A stretch of 64,000 nt of DNA from Erythrocercus mccallii (GCA_013397435.1 VZRG01000274.1:158380-222379), one strand, 5' to 3'. Positions 24,447-39,500 are shown, numbered from the stretch's first letter. Numbers and translations are program-made. The notes: generated from the letters alone by a model not told the origin.

Positions 24447-27400
24447 GTAAACAAAAACCCAGTGGAATTTGAATGTTTGACAGAAATGTTTACCTCTCTT
24501 GTATGGTATGTAACAACACTGGAGTATTGTCAGGCTACCATACATCATTTAAATACCCTTAGACAGCAAAGGCAAAATCTTGACAATTCAGTGATCTCAT
24601 CATGTGATTTCAAGAAGGCTTTTTTTCATATCTACAATTGAGACAAATTTATGTTGTGTGTATTTATGGTTGTTAAACTCAAAATTGTCTCATTTCATTA
24701 ATTTTTAACATTGTGCTCTCTTAATGACTATGAAGAAATGTATTAAAATGCCTTAATTATAGGGCTAGAAGAAGAGAAAGCACAAGTCTTTTTAGCATAT
24801 GATCTTTCAATTGCTCACTAAAGGATAAAGAGGGCATTCAAGCGTGGTTTAGATAACTGTCGGCAATAATAAAATGCAAGGTAGTTTGTAGAGCCTTAAA
24901 GACCTTTTGGGGAAATAGATTTAATTAAAAAACAATAAAATAGACTTTTCATTTCAGAGAAGTCCAAAATGTTGTAAAATTTCAGGATGCTGCTGTATTA
25001 AGAGTAATGTATGTTTCCAAGGATAAGGAAAAATATCTGAAAATACTCTGCAGACCACAAAGCAGTGATAGCTTTATTTTGTGTGTGTAAACGTATGTCC
25101 CTCAGCTTTTAAAACACAGACTATGAATAGCACAGTAGAGATATTTCGTGTTTTCTGAACTGTGTGATTTTACCTGTTTTGGGTTCTTTTAGTTTTAGCT
25201 TTTAACTAGGGTGTTTTGTTTTTTTTTTAAAAAGTAGCTTCTTAATGTAAAATTATGTCCTCAAAATTACCTTCAGAGCAATACAATTCCTATACTGGCG
25301 GAATTTCAGTTGCCTATTTCAGAGTCTCTAGGTTCCCATTGATTATAGTTGCCTGTCTTATATACCGTGGAAATACATTTTGGAGTCTATTTCTGATTTC
25401 TGCTTTTTTTTCTTCTCTCAGAATCAAAAATCACATTTTCTAGTAATGTTTTTGGCTGTATGGTGTGTTGAAAAGTTTATTCAAACACTTATTCTGCATT
25501 ATCAAGTTTTATCGCTTCTGGCAAACTAAGAGCAACTTAATACGTCATCAGCACTGGTTTATAAACAACATTGACTGCTGTCTTTTTAAAGTTTTCGTAC
25601 CTTTGCTGTGCAAGAGCCTCGTGCTTTCCTGAGGAAATTTTTGTAAGTTTTTTTTCTCTCGCTCTGGTGCATACACTTTAATAGATTTAAACCAGTTTGT
25701 TTGTTGTAGCCAAGTACCAAATGAATCCATATGAAAGTTGTCTTTGTCTAGCAAGGTGTTTTACAGATAAATCAACTTCACCAAAGTGCATTTTCAACAA
25801 AGTATTTTATCAGTTTTATCAATTTTTTGGTTACAATTACTAGCCCAAGTACATTATAAAACTTTCATAATGAAAACGTGACTTCAACATTTAGAACCTT
25901 GTTATATCCTCTAGTAAATTGAGTTTGGATTGTTAATTCATATCAGTGTTCACTTTGTCACTGATTGATCATAAAAATGGAAAACATCCCTGTTCTTGGA
26001 GTTGGTGATTTTTCTTTTAAGAAAAGTAGGGGGTTGTTTTCTGCTTGCTCACATACTGAGCACAAATGAATAGCACAGTCTCTGTAAAATACACTGGGCC
26101 TATGAGAAAGATAGCTAAACATGTACAGATGTCTGGCACTGTTCTGTACAAAAATATGTCTCTGTTTTCTTCATTGCTGGGTTTCCTGAAGTTTGAGGAC
26201 CCAGGACCCAAGCTACAACAGACATATGCATGGTTAGCTTTGGCATATTTTTGATAAAGATGTGCCTCACATCATCCTGTTATCAAAGTCCTTTCTATTT
26301 TCAGCTGGTTGTATTGATTTCTTTCCTCCCATCCCTCCTGGTGTGGTAGGACTCTTTAATGTGATAGTGTTTCTGTAGAATATGCTCTACTGTCTGAATA
26401 ATATACTATATTCTCTAATCTGAAACTGATGGACTCCTGCAGAATCATTAGTTTTGATCACTTCTGGTGGGCTTGAAAATTGAAGCCCAAACTGAAAATT
26501 CAGTAGAAGCTCAGGTCAAATGTGTATTCTGCTTCTTCTGCCTTTTTAGTACTGATAATGTTGTCTGCTTACCAAAGTTTTGTGTTGTTGGGGTTTTATG
26601 ACTTTGTTGCCACGACTCATACAGAGATGACTGTTTTTCTGTAGCAAGTTCTGTAAAACTTTGGTAGACACACTAAGCTTTTAGTGAGTAAAACTTAGTA
26701 TCACACAATAGTGTTTTTTTCTTTTGTTAAAAATTATATTTTCTGTATTTAGAGACCTCTCCTTATTGCTAACACTTTATTAAAACCATTAAACTTTCTG
26801 TATAATTTCACTACATCAAAATGCAGTGTTCAGGAGAGGAATGTGCATGATCAAAGGGCTGAAAACTTAGTCTTTTTCTAGGGGAAACTCTAGCTCCTTA
26901 TGTGTTTGCCCAATAGTTAGCACATCTAGCCTCAATACACCTGAGGGTTTCATGATTCAAGTAGTAAGATGGCCAAGGTCGAATAATGGTCTTCATTTAT
27001 ATTGTTATGCATAATGATTCTTAGTAACTAATTCTCAGGCGTGTGCCTCCAGACAATGGACAGGGTAAGCTATAACACCTGTAAATGTAGCTTTGAATCG
27101 ATCCCATTGTTGATGGCATTTGTACTGTCAAGCAAATTACTTGTTACTTCTATATTTAAAATTCACCACCTGTAAAAGCCTGATTGCATAAAAATATTGC
27201 AAGGTTAGAGTGGTTTTCTTAAAACTCAAGGTAAAAGACACTACAGATAGAGACACAAAAATATGCTCTCTTAATGAAAACTTTCTCTTCTTGTAGCTGA
27301 AGTGTGTAAACCCAAGCACAGACCTTCTCATAACTTTAATTTTCTTAGCACCATTTATAGGGTGTCAAGAAAAGGAAAAGAACCCAGAAATACTATCTGT

Positions 27401-29050
27401 GCTTTGGCATAAAGCATTATAAAAACAACACAAAGTTCCAGATACTTTTTGTCTTGTGTTAAGGAGATAAAGGATAGGATTCTAAGAAAAACCACAAATC
27501 ACATCAGACTACCACTCAAATCATTATTCTCTGCAAAATGTCCAGGGGTACAAGTTCAGAGGGAATGGTCTGTGTTCTCACTACTATGGAAACTTCCCCA
27601 TTTGTAGAAGCTCACTGTCTTTTGTGTCCTGTGTACTGCTCCTTCTCCATATAGTCATCATGTGCAGCAGAAAATTAGTACCCTTGCTTGTAGATTTTTT
27701 TTAAATTTAATTGCCACAAGACCAATAAGAGGTAATAATGCTACTCTGCTGAGCCTCTGCTCTCTCATTGGCTTGAATAGACCGGAAATTTAGCCTGTGT
27801 CTATGAAATTGGCACAGTGGGAGAATCCCCTTCAGGGATTTTCAGGGAAATCAGTAAATCTCAGGAAAATGTCTGCACTGTAAGGTGGATCTTACCTCAG
27901 AGTACCTACATATGTATATGTCTGAATTACATAAATGTAACTAAAATATGAAATATAAATATAATGTAATCTAATAATAATCCTTTTTGTGCATATCAAT
28001 ATGCATATGGTTCATATTTGAATGAACAATAGTTCAAACTTGTGCCTTGCTGTTGATATATTTCTTGTATCTCATCTATAGTATTCTCTCCCTTGTTTTG
28101 CTATGATACACAAGTGTGCCTGAACTGAAACTAGAAAAGTTGACTTTTTTTAAGAATGAAAAATATTAAGACTGTCGTTAGTTGCAGAGAACACAAAAGG
28201 TATTAACATCATGGGATATTATTTTACCTATGAAGAAGTACGCTGTACTGCATGAGTCTTTTCTATGACATGAGGGAATTTGTGCACAACATTGCTTTCA
28301 GTACCTCACAATGTTTGTTTTAGAGTATTAGATTAGTCAGATTTTATCAGAGCCCATTGAGTTTTGCATAATTAAAATTGTACCAATAGCTAAATGCAAT
28401 GAAATGTGGAATGCAGAATCTTTGCTTCACCAAATGTTCCTCTCCAGGGTTTCAAAGAAGGAGCAGGGAGAAGTGGGAGAATCTTGAAAGCCAAGTCTGA
28501 CATTTAAAGATTTTAAAATTTTATTTAGATCTGTATTTACATTTTATAAAATATAAAAATTAAGCATAATAGATTTTTCTGTTGTATTGGTCCTATGCAG
28601 CAGGAATAGTATTATGTGCAGAGTTTCTGCAGTAGTTAATTTTAAAATGCAAAGTTGTAGAATTGCAGTAATGTGCCACTGTAGACTGATTTCAGTACAC
28701 CTGCAAGTTAAATGTTTCAGATACATTGGGAGAAAAGTTGTTTACTAAGTTGTTTATTGTCTAAATGCTACCAAATGTATATAACCGAAAAAAATTATCA
28801 TCGCATTTCTGTATCATGTGGCCATCATGGGCATCTACAGTAAATACACATCTTTTTGTACACAGAGGTAATCTAACCAGCAGAGATCTAATTCTTTTTG
28901 AAGTCAGTGGAAAAACTTGTGCTGTCCTCGGTGCAAGTAAGAATAAAGCTGCTATCAGTACTAGTTTTGATCCATGTAATGATCTGGTCCTTTGAATTAA
29001 GTGGCTAGATAGAGCATAAGATGGATGATTGTACTGAGAGTAAATTCTAG
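24447..29050 (+). other. CDIN1 last intron, AT-rich stretch
   Basis: No repeat family, RNA gene or exon is recognised. Open frames such as 26017-26211 (minus) and 28761-29102 (minus) lie in AT-rich sequence that is open on both strands, and no protein family is recognised in them. Confidence 0.5.
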
Positions 29051-29052
29051 CA

Positions 29053-29485
29053 AATCCAAAGAGGGGCCTCGAAGGTGAAGAAGGGATTGAAGTATCTTTC
29101 ATATGGAGAGAGGCTGGGAGACCTCCAGCTGTTTAGTGTGGAGAAGTGCAGGATCAGGGAAGATCTTACTAAGGTCCATAAATATCTGAAGGGAGGAAGT
29201 AAAAATATGGAAGCTAGGATTTTCTCAGTGGTGCCCAGTGAGGAGATAGGAGGTAATGGACACAGATTGAGATACAGGAAAATCTACTGAAATGTTAGAA
29301 AAATCTTTTTTCATTGTGTGAGATCTGGAGCAGTCTCTGCAGAGAGATTGTGCAGTCTCCATCCCTGGAGCTATTCAAAACCCCACTGGACAAAGCCCTA
29401 AGCAACCAGCTGTAGTTCACCCTGTCTAGCAGGACTAGACAACCTCTAAAGGTCCTTTTATACCCTTTTTGCTTCTGTGTTATTT
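29053..29485 (+). mobile_element. CR1 LINE 3' fragment
   Basis: Reads as the CR1 3' region in the sense direction. It runs from a 'gattgaagtatctttcatatggagagaggctgggaga' type segment, through 'gtccataaatatctgaaggg' and 'ggagcagtctctgcagagag', to 'ctagacaacctctaaaggtcc'. The terminal octamer repeat is decayed to 'cttctgtgttatttta'. The copy is 5' truncated and moderately diverged. The short frames 29075-29290 (+) and 29295-29543 (-) come from this element. Confidence 0.9.
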
Positions 29486-30453
29486 TATTTATCATTATTT
29501 TTATCTGTATTCCTTTTTTGGTTTTTTTTTTTTTTGAAGTCACAGAGTAATCAATATTTAAATAAGTAGAAGAAAGGGAAATCTAGAGCTTTATTCCAGT
29601 AGACTGATAGTTTTACATTTAATGTTAATTTAATTAGATTAAGAAAACTTCTCTTAAGTTTTAAGGATGAAAGAGAAAACTAGGATGAAGAAAATTAGGA
29701 TGACATTTTATCTACCTATAAATGTTCTTCTGAAATCTAACAATAAGCACTAAACATCAATACAATACCAAAAACTAAAATAATAACTTAAACAGTAGGA
29801 ACATTATGAAGGAATAACATAAGGAAAGTAGTAAGAGGGAGGTATTTATAAGTCCTGTTGGTGTGGAGTTTGGGGATTATTTCACAGAAGAGTACACAAA
29901 TGTAGACTTACAAAGTTAGCTGACAGATCCTAATATGTTAAAGGTTGTAATCTTTCGAAAGAAGTTGGTTGGCTTTCCTGTTGGCCCTCCTATCAACTTT
30001 AACCTCCAACCTTCTCCGGCATGTATCACTACAAATAAAACTGCTGAGGTTTGACAAGAGGATATAAAGTCACTAGGCCATCGCACAGAAATCTCTACAT
30101 GATTTTCTTTAACCTAAAGCTTAAATGAACGCTGCTTAAAGTCAGGAGTTTTAATAAGAAGTCATAAACATTCACTCATATCACTTTAGTTTTAATAATT
30201 ACTGTTTTAACAGAGAAGAGAAGAAATATACATAGTAAATTATGTTTGACAACTAGAATTTTGTGGTTCTGTTATTGGTTGTCTTTAACTATTATGTGAA
30301 TTACTATTCTTCATTTTAATGTATACTTTTTCATGCAAGCTGCATATGATATCGATATAAACATGGCATTTGTGTACAGTGTTATAAATGGATTTTTAGC
30401 TCTTGATTAAGGCAAACCAGATGGCAAAAATAACTTATGTTTTTGTGTTTACC

Positions 30454-30522
30454 AATAATAAAAATAATGATCATGATAATGATGATGATAATGATAATAA
30501 TAATAGTAATAATAATAATATA
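30454..30522. repeat. Imperfect (GAT/AAT)n trinucleotide microsatellite
   Basis: A run of aataat, gatgat and taatag units about 70 bases long, with interruptions at the 5' end and a purer aat tract at the 3' end. Likely to vary in length between individuals. Confidence 0.9.
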
Positions 30523-33500
30523 AACCAAGAATAGTAATCTTTAGATCTGTAGTCACCTATTATGATTTTGGCTTTTCTTTCTCTGCAGTATTTTGTGTGA
30601 CTTTACACAAACCCTTTTAACAACCTAGTCATTTTGCAGGTCATAGCTACTAAAAGTTTCTGATAATTATTCCACTCCTGCAAGCTGCATACATGTATTG
30701 TTTTCATTTTGTCAGAGCTGCCATCCGCAGTATTACTGTGTCAGAGAATCACTCAGTGGTGTTACTGATATATACCATCACTAATGGTATTAATTCTTGT
30801 GGCTTCCCTATTCTTATAAGCATCTGATCTCTGAACATAGACTGCACCTTACTTAAACTGTATTATGATCCTAAAATTGTATTTCTTTCCAGTTCGAAAC
30901 CATACCAATTCAAAGTTAAGTTTTCTGTCCTGTAATCTGTTATTTGCATGACTAATTTTATGATGACATATAATAATTCTCGTCACACTTTTTGTTGCTG
31001 TAGATTGTAATCTTTTTCACTTACAAATATGGGTTTTTTGGGGCACTTACTTTAGGGCTGTAAAAGCAATCTCTTCCTTCTGAAGTCCTTCCTTTCTGCG
31101 CCCAAGTTCTGTTCCTTGTATGAGCCACTCATATGTTCATCTCTTTTTCAAAGTCCACTTTCCATGATTAGGAAAGTACCAGTCTTTATTTGATGAGGTA
31201 CATACATCTTCCATTCTTGGTTATGCTTTCTATGGCTTTTCAGACGTCTTCACAAATGTAACTAGCAGATACTGGACAGCACTTTCTATTTTTTTCCTAA
31301 ATAGTTTGTGGTGCACTAGTTGTGTCTCAGTACCTCCCTCATCTTGCCGTTCTGATGATTCCACTTTGCTAAAACATTTAATTGGTTTTTCTCTTTAGTT
31401 TGTTGAATATATGCTTATTACATAAACGTTTTGCTGTTGTAGGTGCACTGTGCTATTGTCTGTTATCTGGGCTTGTGTTTTTCTTCTGCACTTGGACTAT
31501 AACTAAGTGGTCCATAGAAGGTAGCTAAGGGAAGCAAGCCTTTTGTATGTCAGTTTACATCCGTTATCTGTATAGGAATATATTATATATAGGAATCCTG
31601 CCAGGCGCTCAGATGTTGCATATGACAAATACTGATCTACACGCTTGTCCTGGTAGAATGCATAGCAAACTTCACATAGATTTCTGGTGCTGCCTGTATC
31701 CAGCAGTGGATGCTGTTTATTAAGCCATACAGTATGTAAAGTTTGGAATTTAGATATTCCTGGAGGATTGAAGAGAAGGAGAAGCTTTTAAAAAACTAAA
31801 TATAGTTAGTTATTTCTCTCTCCCAGCAGGATTTTAGATTGCATGAGTTAATTTAATATCAAGAGGAGTATAATTTAACTGTAAGTGCATTATGAATTTG
31901 GTCACACCATGCCTTTGCCCCTGCGAGAATCTTCAACTATTAGTTGTATTTTCCTCTGCAACTGAGAAAAATCAGCATGATGTTAGTCTGTGTTCCTTTA
32001 GTATTCCCCTTAACATTTAATGTCCATCATCTTCAAAAAGTGGGGGAGGAGGCTGGCTAGATAGCTACAGGTGACTGTTGCTTGAGGAGAAAGGTGAGTT
32101 AGCAATGAAGTTAAAATATTAATATGTTAAAGCATAAAATTGTCAGTTTACTTTCCTCTTTGAGTCCACCTATATTACATTCAGAAGACTGTTACAAAGT
32201 AGACTAGCAAATGCAGACTTTTAAAAAATAGCTTTTAGGTATTAAAGGTTTAGCTGGTGCTAGCAGAGATGATTCTCATGTAAACAGTGTCAGCTACCAC
32301 ATTGCTTATCAAAGCACATAGGAAAGTGTTTTCTGCTTCTATAAAGTTGCAGGGTGGTCACAATAGACCGGACACCAACATCTGTCATGGCACTATGAAG
32401 GGATTGCCTGTTGTATTAAGCTGTTACACTTCCTCACTGGAAACTGCTGTCTGGACACTTCCAGTGTGAGAATGTATTTGCAGTGGGAAAGTTACTATAA
32501 TCTCACCATACTCAGTTAAGGCTTCAGGATCAGCTTCAAGTAATGTATGAAAAAGTGGCAGAACCAAAATATGAGTATAAATTTATTAATTGAGGAGTGA
32601 TTAAGATACCATATGATATCCATAGGAGGTGTTTAGAGAGCTTTGTAATGGCCACAGTAGCAATGATTAGAAAAAGGAATGCTGATCCCTTCATGCATCA
32701 AATAGTTTATCCCACTATGGAGCCCAGGAAACTAATAAAGCTTCTGTGGACCAAAGCCATAGAGGCTTAAGTTGACCAGATTAAGACATTTTCTAGAAAT
32801 GCTTGCCTTTTTTTGTCTGTTTTGTTTTGCATGAATTAAGAATGAAGATCAGAAGAAGCAAAGAGTAACAAGAATAACCCCAGTTACTCATCACAGTAGA
32901 TCAGTAATTATCCTTGCCTTTTAGAAAATGCAATTTTTTAAGTTTAAAAATATGAAAGTAGTTACATGGAGAGTTTTTTCAGTTTTTACAGTGAATTTTA
33001 ATGATTCAGTAATGTTCGTGATTCAAAAAATGTGGGCATAATTTAGTGTGGTACTGATTAGAAACCTGGAAATAGATAAGCGGAACGTAAAGGCAGCTAT
33101 TGCAGATATGTCTTGATAAGATCTGTAAATGTTTTTACATGAAACACACACATGAGGATTGCAAGTTTTCCTATTTTTAAAAATGTTTATACCATTTCCA
33201 TCTGCTTTTTTCTAGAAATGCTGTTCTGTATTGCCCTATCAGAAAAACTTTTAACAAAAGTAAATGCCTTAAATATATCTTGGAATACTAGACAACATAT
33301 AAACACTTCTCACATTTCTTTTGTGTATGCTATGTATTTTTTCTTTCAAAGCATAGTCCTGAACATTGACTCTGTAAATCTTATTATATGTTGTTTGTAT
33401 GAGAATGAAAAAAAATATGATATGCTGTATTATTTAAAACTTTACCATATCATTGCTGGTATTTTCCACTGGATGTGAATACCAAGTTGAATGTTCAAAG

Positions 33501-36500
33501 GAGGTAGCCTTTGTTTTAGATTCTCAATATACAATCCCTGAATATTAGTGCCACATAATTGCTTTATCCAATTAGAATGTAAAATCTGATGATAACCGGA
33601 AAACCTTGAGTGGGAGCAAAAGATTTGAATTGCTGTTTCATGTCCTAAAATTAGTAAAGGTGAGGAATTCTTCAGTGTTCATAATGAAGTTTGAGAAGAA
33701 ATTGGAACAGGAATCAACTTCACTGTTTCCCTGCTTTGTATTATGATTATAAGGAAATCTCTGTCTGCTGAAACTTAATATGATCCAGTATTCATTATGC
33801 AAGTTTTCATAAGATTTAACCAAACTAACTAATAGTCATTTTGTGACATCTGCCATTCTCATGGAAGAAAAATTCAGGAAACAATCCTTCTGCCTTTTGC
33901 AGATATACCCATCTTTTTACCTAGGACAAAAATCACACCATACAAAGATCAAATTTCAGGCTTTCAACGTAATTGTTTCCAAGTACAAACACGTTGTAAA
34001 TGTATAGCAATGAATATCTCTACTAACTTATATGTTAAAAACAGGCAGACATTGTTTTGGCTTAAAATCTTTTATTCAAATAAGGATAACATATTAGCAT
34101 TTACCATCAAAGATTTAAATTCTTATTGTCTCTCAATTCAAAAGCAAAAAGCCACTGGCAGCCTGTAGGCCATGGGATAAAGTCACAGAAGTAGGGGGAT
34201 AAAAATGCAAAATTGTCCTCACACATTCACAGTTTTCACATCTCACACTTCTTCCCCCAATTGTTAATGGCAGAAGGAGTAGTTTAACTGAAGTTTTAGT
34301 GCTCTTTTTGAGGCAAAGAAACCCCACCTTCAAATATTGTCTTACTCCTAAGTGATCTGGTTTCTTAAAGGTCAAGTCTGTAGAGAAGGAAAAAGAAATA
34401 ATTATGAAGAAAGCCTTTGTAATGTGATTTTTAAAAATTCTGTTTTGTGCTGTTATCTAGCAATGACTTTTGGAATACAGCACCTCTAATGTAGTTTTAC
34501 ATGGTTCATAATAAAACTATGGAACTCACTGTGATTGTGTTATTGACTCAAAGCTGTCAAAAAGCAAAAAGAATACTTAATATAATATTATAGGTATTAA
34601 TGATAACAAAAAAGACTTCAATGTTATATGAGGTGAAATATAAATACTTACAAGATGTGAAAGAATTTTCAAAGAAATTTTGTCTTGCATAAAAGAGATG
34701 TGGACAAGATATATTGGAGATGGTATTTTGGGATCTCTGTTTCATTATGTTTTTCTTCTTTTGAAGCAGTCTAGTTACTATCCAGAATGAAAGACACAAT
34801 TTGGAACAGTTAATTTGGTATTTTATGTCATTATTCTCCTTAAATTTGACTATATAATTTTTATTATCTGATTATGTGTTTTAAAAATACGTCATTTGTC
34901 TAAGCAGTATGGATTAAGAGTAAATTCTCAACCTGGTTTTTATATTTCATGTTTGGAGATGTTTTGTTTGTGTAGGAAGTGTCTTATGAATGAGCTATTT
35001 CCCTCCTCTATTACACATCATCTTTTTAGTGTTTGCAATGTGTATTGAAACTACACCTAGAAGTCCTAGTAAAATACACTAGAAATTGCTGTAGAACAGA
35101 GGAAGAGATACTTTGTTGTACAGAGTTTAATGTTCAAGCATAATACACAACTCAACAAATGTTTACAGTGCAGTGCAAAGAGGCAGTAAGATAATACTGG
35201 TCAGCAAAATATTCACTGATCTGAGTACATCAGAAGCCTGCGAAATTTTTCATGTTTTGACAGCTGAGATATTTAGAGGAAAATAACAGATTGCTTTTGT
35301 TAATGCTTTTTGAGAATTATTTCTAACCTTGAGAGGCAATTGGGGATTAAGCATAAAGGTGGTTTGCCAATACAATGTGGAATTTGGCAGCTTGCTAGTG
35401 AATGGAGAGAGATGATGGAAATGTAAAAGGCACATAGGTCTTCCTCTGTAACGGTTTTCCACTTTCCAGATACAAAGAAAGAAATTACATACTTAAATAG
35501 TCACATGATTGTTTTGCAGAGTTGTTCTGGATGAAGATAAACAGAGCAGACTGCACTGAATCAAGTTCATGAAAAGATTCTTTGCTTCTATATATAGAGG
35601 AAGTTGACACTTTTAAGGGGATCTCATCTGTGTAGATGAAATGAGAAAGCGGTAAATAATATGATACCCTGAAGAAAGAATTAGCCAGATTTAAACTTTT
35701 CAGATCTGAAGAACTCCAAATGAAGACTGATGAGAGGGCTATAGGTGTTTTTAATAGATGAAAATGATCATGCTGACTATAATGACTAAGCAAGAAGGGT
35801 GAGAAGAATAAAGATCCACTTAGCTTTGTAGGTAATTACCTAGTTATGAAATACATAGAATAAGTTGTCAGGGTACAGGCCCTGGTGTTAGTTTGATCTT
35901 CCATGAGACATATCAAGGAGAACTGGATCTCATCTGTCATCCCTTATGTTAATGGGTTGCACACCATGAAAAGAGAGGAGCTCAAGTGTGTCTTTGAGAG
36001 ATCTGTTACAATTCTGACTCAAAATATCCTTGTACCTTTATCAGCAATGAAATTTCCCCCACTGTTGGTTTGATAATGTACACCACATACTCATAATGAG
36101 TTAACTCCCAGAGGATCTGGGACCCATATTCTAAGTGGAGTGATCAGTAGAGAGACACCTCTTCAAGCCCTCTTGCAATTTTCTCAAGTTCGTATTTCAA
36201 GATTCTGCCCATAAATGCAAATGCCTATCTGCATGTCACAAGACCTGTAGAAATACACCGAAGGAGTAAGGTAGGTGTACTCACTGAAGTTGTGCTTAAG
36301 CTAGAGTTTCTAAATAAGATTCTCCTGTGTAAGATTTAAAGAGGCTAAGCTCAAAGTCGTTGGGAACTGCCTTGAACAGCTGTAGATAAATTCTGGAGAA
36401 TAATCTATAAAACATGCAATTGCAATTTTAAGACAAAACCCGAATACCCAGCAGCCCTGGGCCTGTGAAACCTAGACTAAAGCAGTACATCAAGTCCATG

Positions 36501-39500
36501 GAAGGTTTGCATACCCTTCTACTTGCAATACAAGTGATACTAACTTTTTTTAATTGAAGTCATAGAAATTTGGTGGTGGAAAACTCAGACAAAAATAATT
36601 AAACTGTGTGCCTTTGTTAATGAAATAATGTAATGTTCTAGTTGTTTCTTATTATGGACCAACTCTTCCTTTTGTGGCATATCCAAACTTTAGCTGTGAT
36701 ACGATCCTGAGCTGCAACCTGCTGGTTAAATTTATGAGTCTGGAGGTTATGTTGGGCATGGAAGATGCAAGAATAGCAAGAGAAATATTCTACCAAAACC
36801 ATACTGACCATAGCCAGATTGGGAAGGTAATCATCTTCTCACTATTAGAGGCCTGGTCTGCAGATCACAAGTTTTTGTGTCTACCATCCTACATTACAAA
36901 TAACTGGTTTTGTTCTTTTTCCCATCCTGACAGTGCTGGTATTAGAACACTCTGTTATGTATTTGATGGGGAAACACTAGTGCTGCCATTTGACCTGGTT
37001 CTAGGGATTTTGTTTTTATTCAAATGGTTTTGATCTAAGTGGTGATACTGTTTGACTCTTACACCTGAAGATAGAGTGAGAAACACTTCGCAGTATTTCA
37101 GAATTGAAACAGAAAATAGCTAAGAAAATACTTACTTTGAGATTTAATGAGATAAACCTGATTTTGGAAACTCATGAAACCTTAAAAAAATTTAGGGAAG
37201 GCAGTGAAGGCAGTACAAGGAGCTTTACATTACATTATAGCTATTACTTAATCCACTTTGTTTTCTGCATTCATAACACAGACTGCTCAAAGCTTAGGAC
37301 TTACGGACTTCATGAAGTTCCATTTCTGCATATGGAAGCAATTCTTCTGGTACTACAGTGCACTCTTGGATTCTGATCCTTTCCAGATCAGTAGTTAGTA
37401 TATGATGTTACAGAACAATGCAAATTCCATTGACTTCATCAAAATCTGTGTGAAGTATGTATGAGTATATCAGGCATAATCTCAAAGAGAGTTGGTAATG
37501 GGTTTTCATTGTTGTCTTAGCAAAGAATGTGTGATGCTTTTGTCTTATTAGCACACTCATATTAATGGGGTTTCTCAGTTCTCTTTGGGCTTTGATAGAA
37601 TTTTTTAACTCAACATGACACACACATCTCGATAGTACCAAGTCTGTAAGTTTACTACTTTTACCAGAAGCCCTATTAACTTGTTTCTCTAGTAAAGATA
37701 CTTAAAATACTTTTAAAACTTCAAAGTACATGTGGGCTCTGTCATGTAGACTAATTAATTTTTCACTTTGAGTTTTTAGAACTATTTGCCGCTTTTAAAT
37801 AGTTGTATATCCTACATGTACTTTAGAGTATTAGTTCTTAAATTTCTCTTTCTAAATACATACATACAGTGAGGGGGAAATTGCCACTTTTTAAGAGGGA
37901 AAGAAATGCCTTCTAATTTTATGATCAGCTTCAGCTGGATGTGACGTTCTGCAAAGCTCATGCTTTGAATAAAATGGAAGGGAAAAAAACTTGCCAAAAT
38001 GCTTACAGATCAGCATTCTTAAATAAGAACTTAAAACATATGAAATTATTTTGTGTAAATAAAGAAAATTAAATTAGAACAAATCTGGGGAAAGATGAGA
38101 AGAAGGAGGTGAAAAAGGAAAGTATTGGGATAGTGAGTATATTAATTCCTATTTCTGCTGTTAACAGGAATTTAAGCCACTCCTATTACAAAACTCAGAG
38201 TATGTGTGTCTTGTGAAAACAGAGCCAGTCTCTTTAAATTCAATGTAATTGACTCCTTTGATCTGTATATACTGCAATCTTGCTATTTTATGTGTGTTAG
38301 TCTCTGCAGAAAAGGAAAAATTGAGGTTTTTTTCAGCAGTTACCTCTCTTTTCATGCTTTGAGGTGATACTTTCCAAAATCTGAGTTTAGGAACCCTTTA
38401 TTTAAAGTTTAGGAACAATACTACTATTAGTAGTAGTACTTCATATGGGAGGAAGAAGAAATATAGTTTCCGCATGAAAAATAATGTTTTTGCTCCACTT
38501 CTAAAATAAAATATTAACACAATAAAACACACATGATTGTTACTTGCACAGCAGCCTGTGCAGAGTGCCTGAGCTAGAACAACAAATAGTATGGAAAATG
38601 ATAATTCTTACAGCATTCTCTAGATTAAATAACTGCTTTTCTAGAGACAGTTAGTACCTAGCAACTAATTGCATCTGGTTGGAATTTTACCTGCTTGTGT
38701 CTATGGTTCCTAATGGAATCTTTCCTCCTTTGTGACATCTGCTTTGCAAGGCTTGGTTTCAGAGGTAGATAATTTTGTTCTTTAGGGATGACTAGGGGTC
38801 TAGTAATAGAAAAGTTCACAAGAAACCTTTTAACACAAAATTCGAAAAGTATCGTAGGTGCTAATAATACATTTGTGTACTCTGGGATCGACTGTTATTG
38901 TCAAAGCTTTGTATTAACATCAACCTGATGATCTTGTGTTTCAGACTAAAATTCTAGATTTTGTTTTAAAAATTTTACTAGAACTATTTAATTGGAGTTA
39001 CACTGTATTTTAAACCAGCTGACCAAATTATGGTTTCATAAATCCAAATATTGGTGACGCTGATGTTGAAGGAATCATTGAAACCTGAAGGAAAGTTACT
39101 TTGCAAATTACGAACACTCAAGCGTGAAGTGCCCATGCATTGCTTTGTTGTGTTTGTCCTTTGCAAAAAAATGGATGTTTCATACAAAAAATCGCATCAT
39201 CAAATTTTACATTTGAAATGCAATTAATTTCGTGAATCATATGGGTAACTTAAAGGTTACTATGGTAACATTGTCATGAATTTTTCAGTTACTTTAAGAA
39301 CTATGTAATAAAGAGGTGACTAATCATCAAAATGCTGTATGCAAATAGGTAATGTTATGGCTATTTGTGGACCCTATTCAGCACACAGTGATTGGTTTAA
39401 GTGCCTATCTTAAGTGCCTGCTTTGCTTGCCCATGATTTTTGTACTTAAGATATTTATACACATATAGTGGAATTTCTGAATGAATATGTCTTGAAGTTT

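Noticed and set aside
24312..24641. 109-codon plus-strand frame over the 24.4 kb acceptor, considered as the final CDIN1 exon
   Set aside because: The frame is out of phase with the AG left by the 11849 donor, and it does not resemble FGPGLVIYWYG. Only the short cassette-exon reading is kept as a finding.
36674..37033. 119-codon plus-strand frame
   Set aside because: No recognised family, no convincing splice sites, and mixed hydrophobic low-information composition. Similar chance frames are common in this intron.
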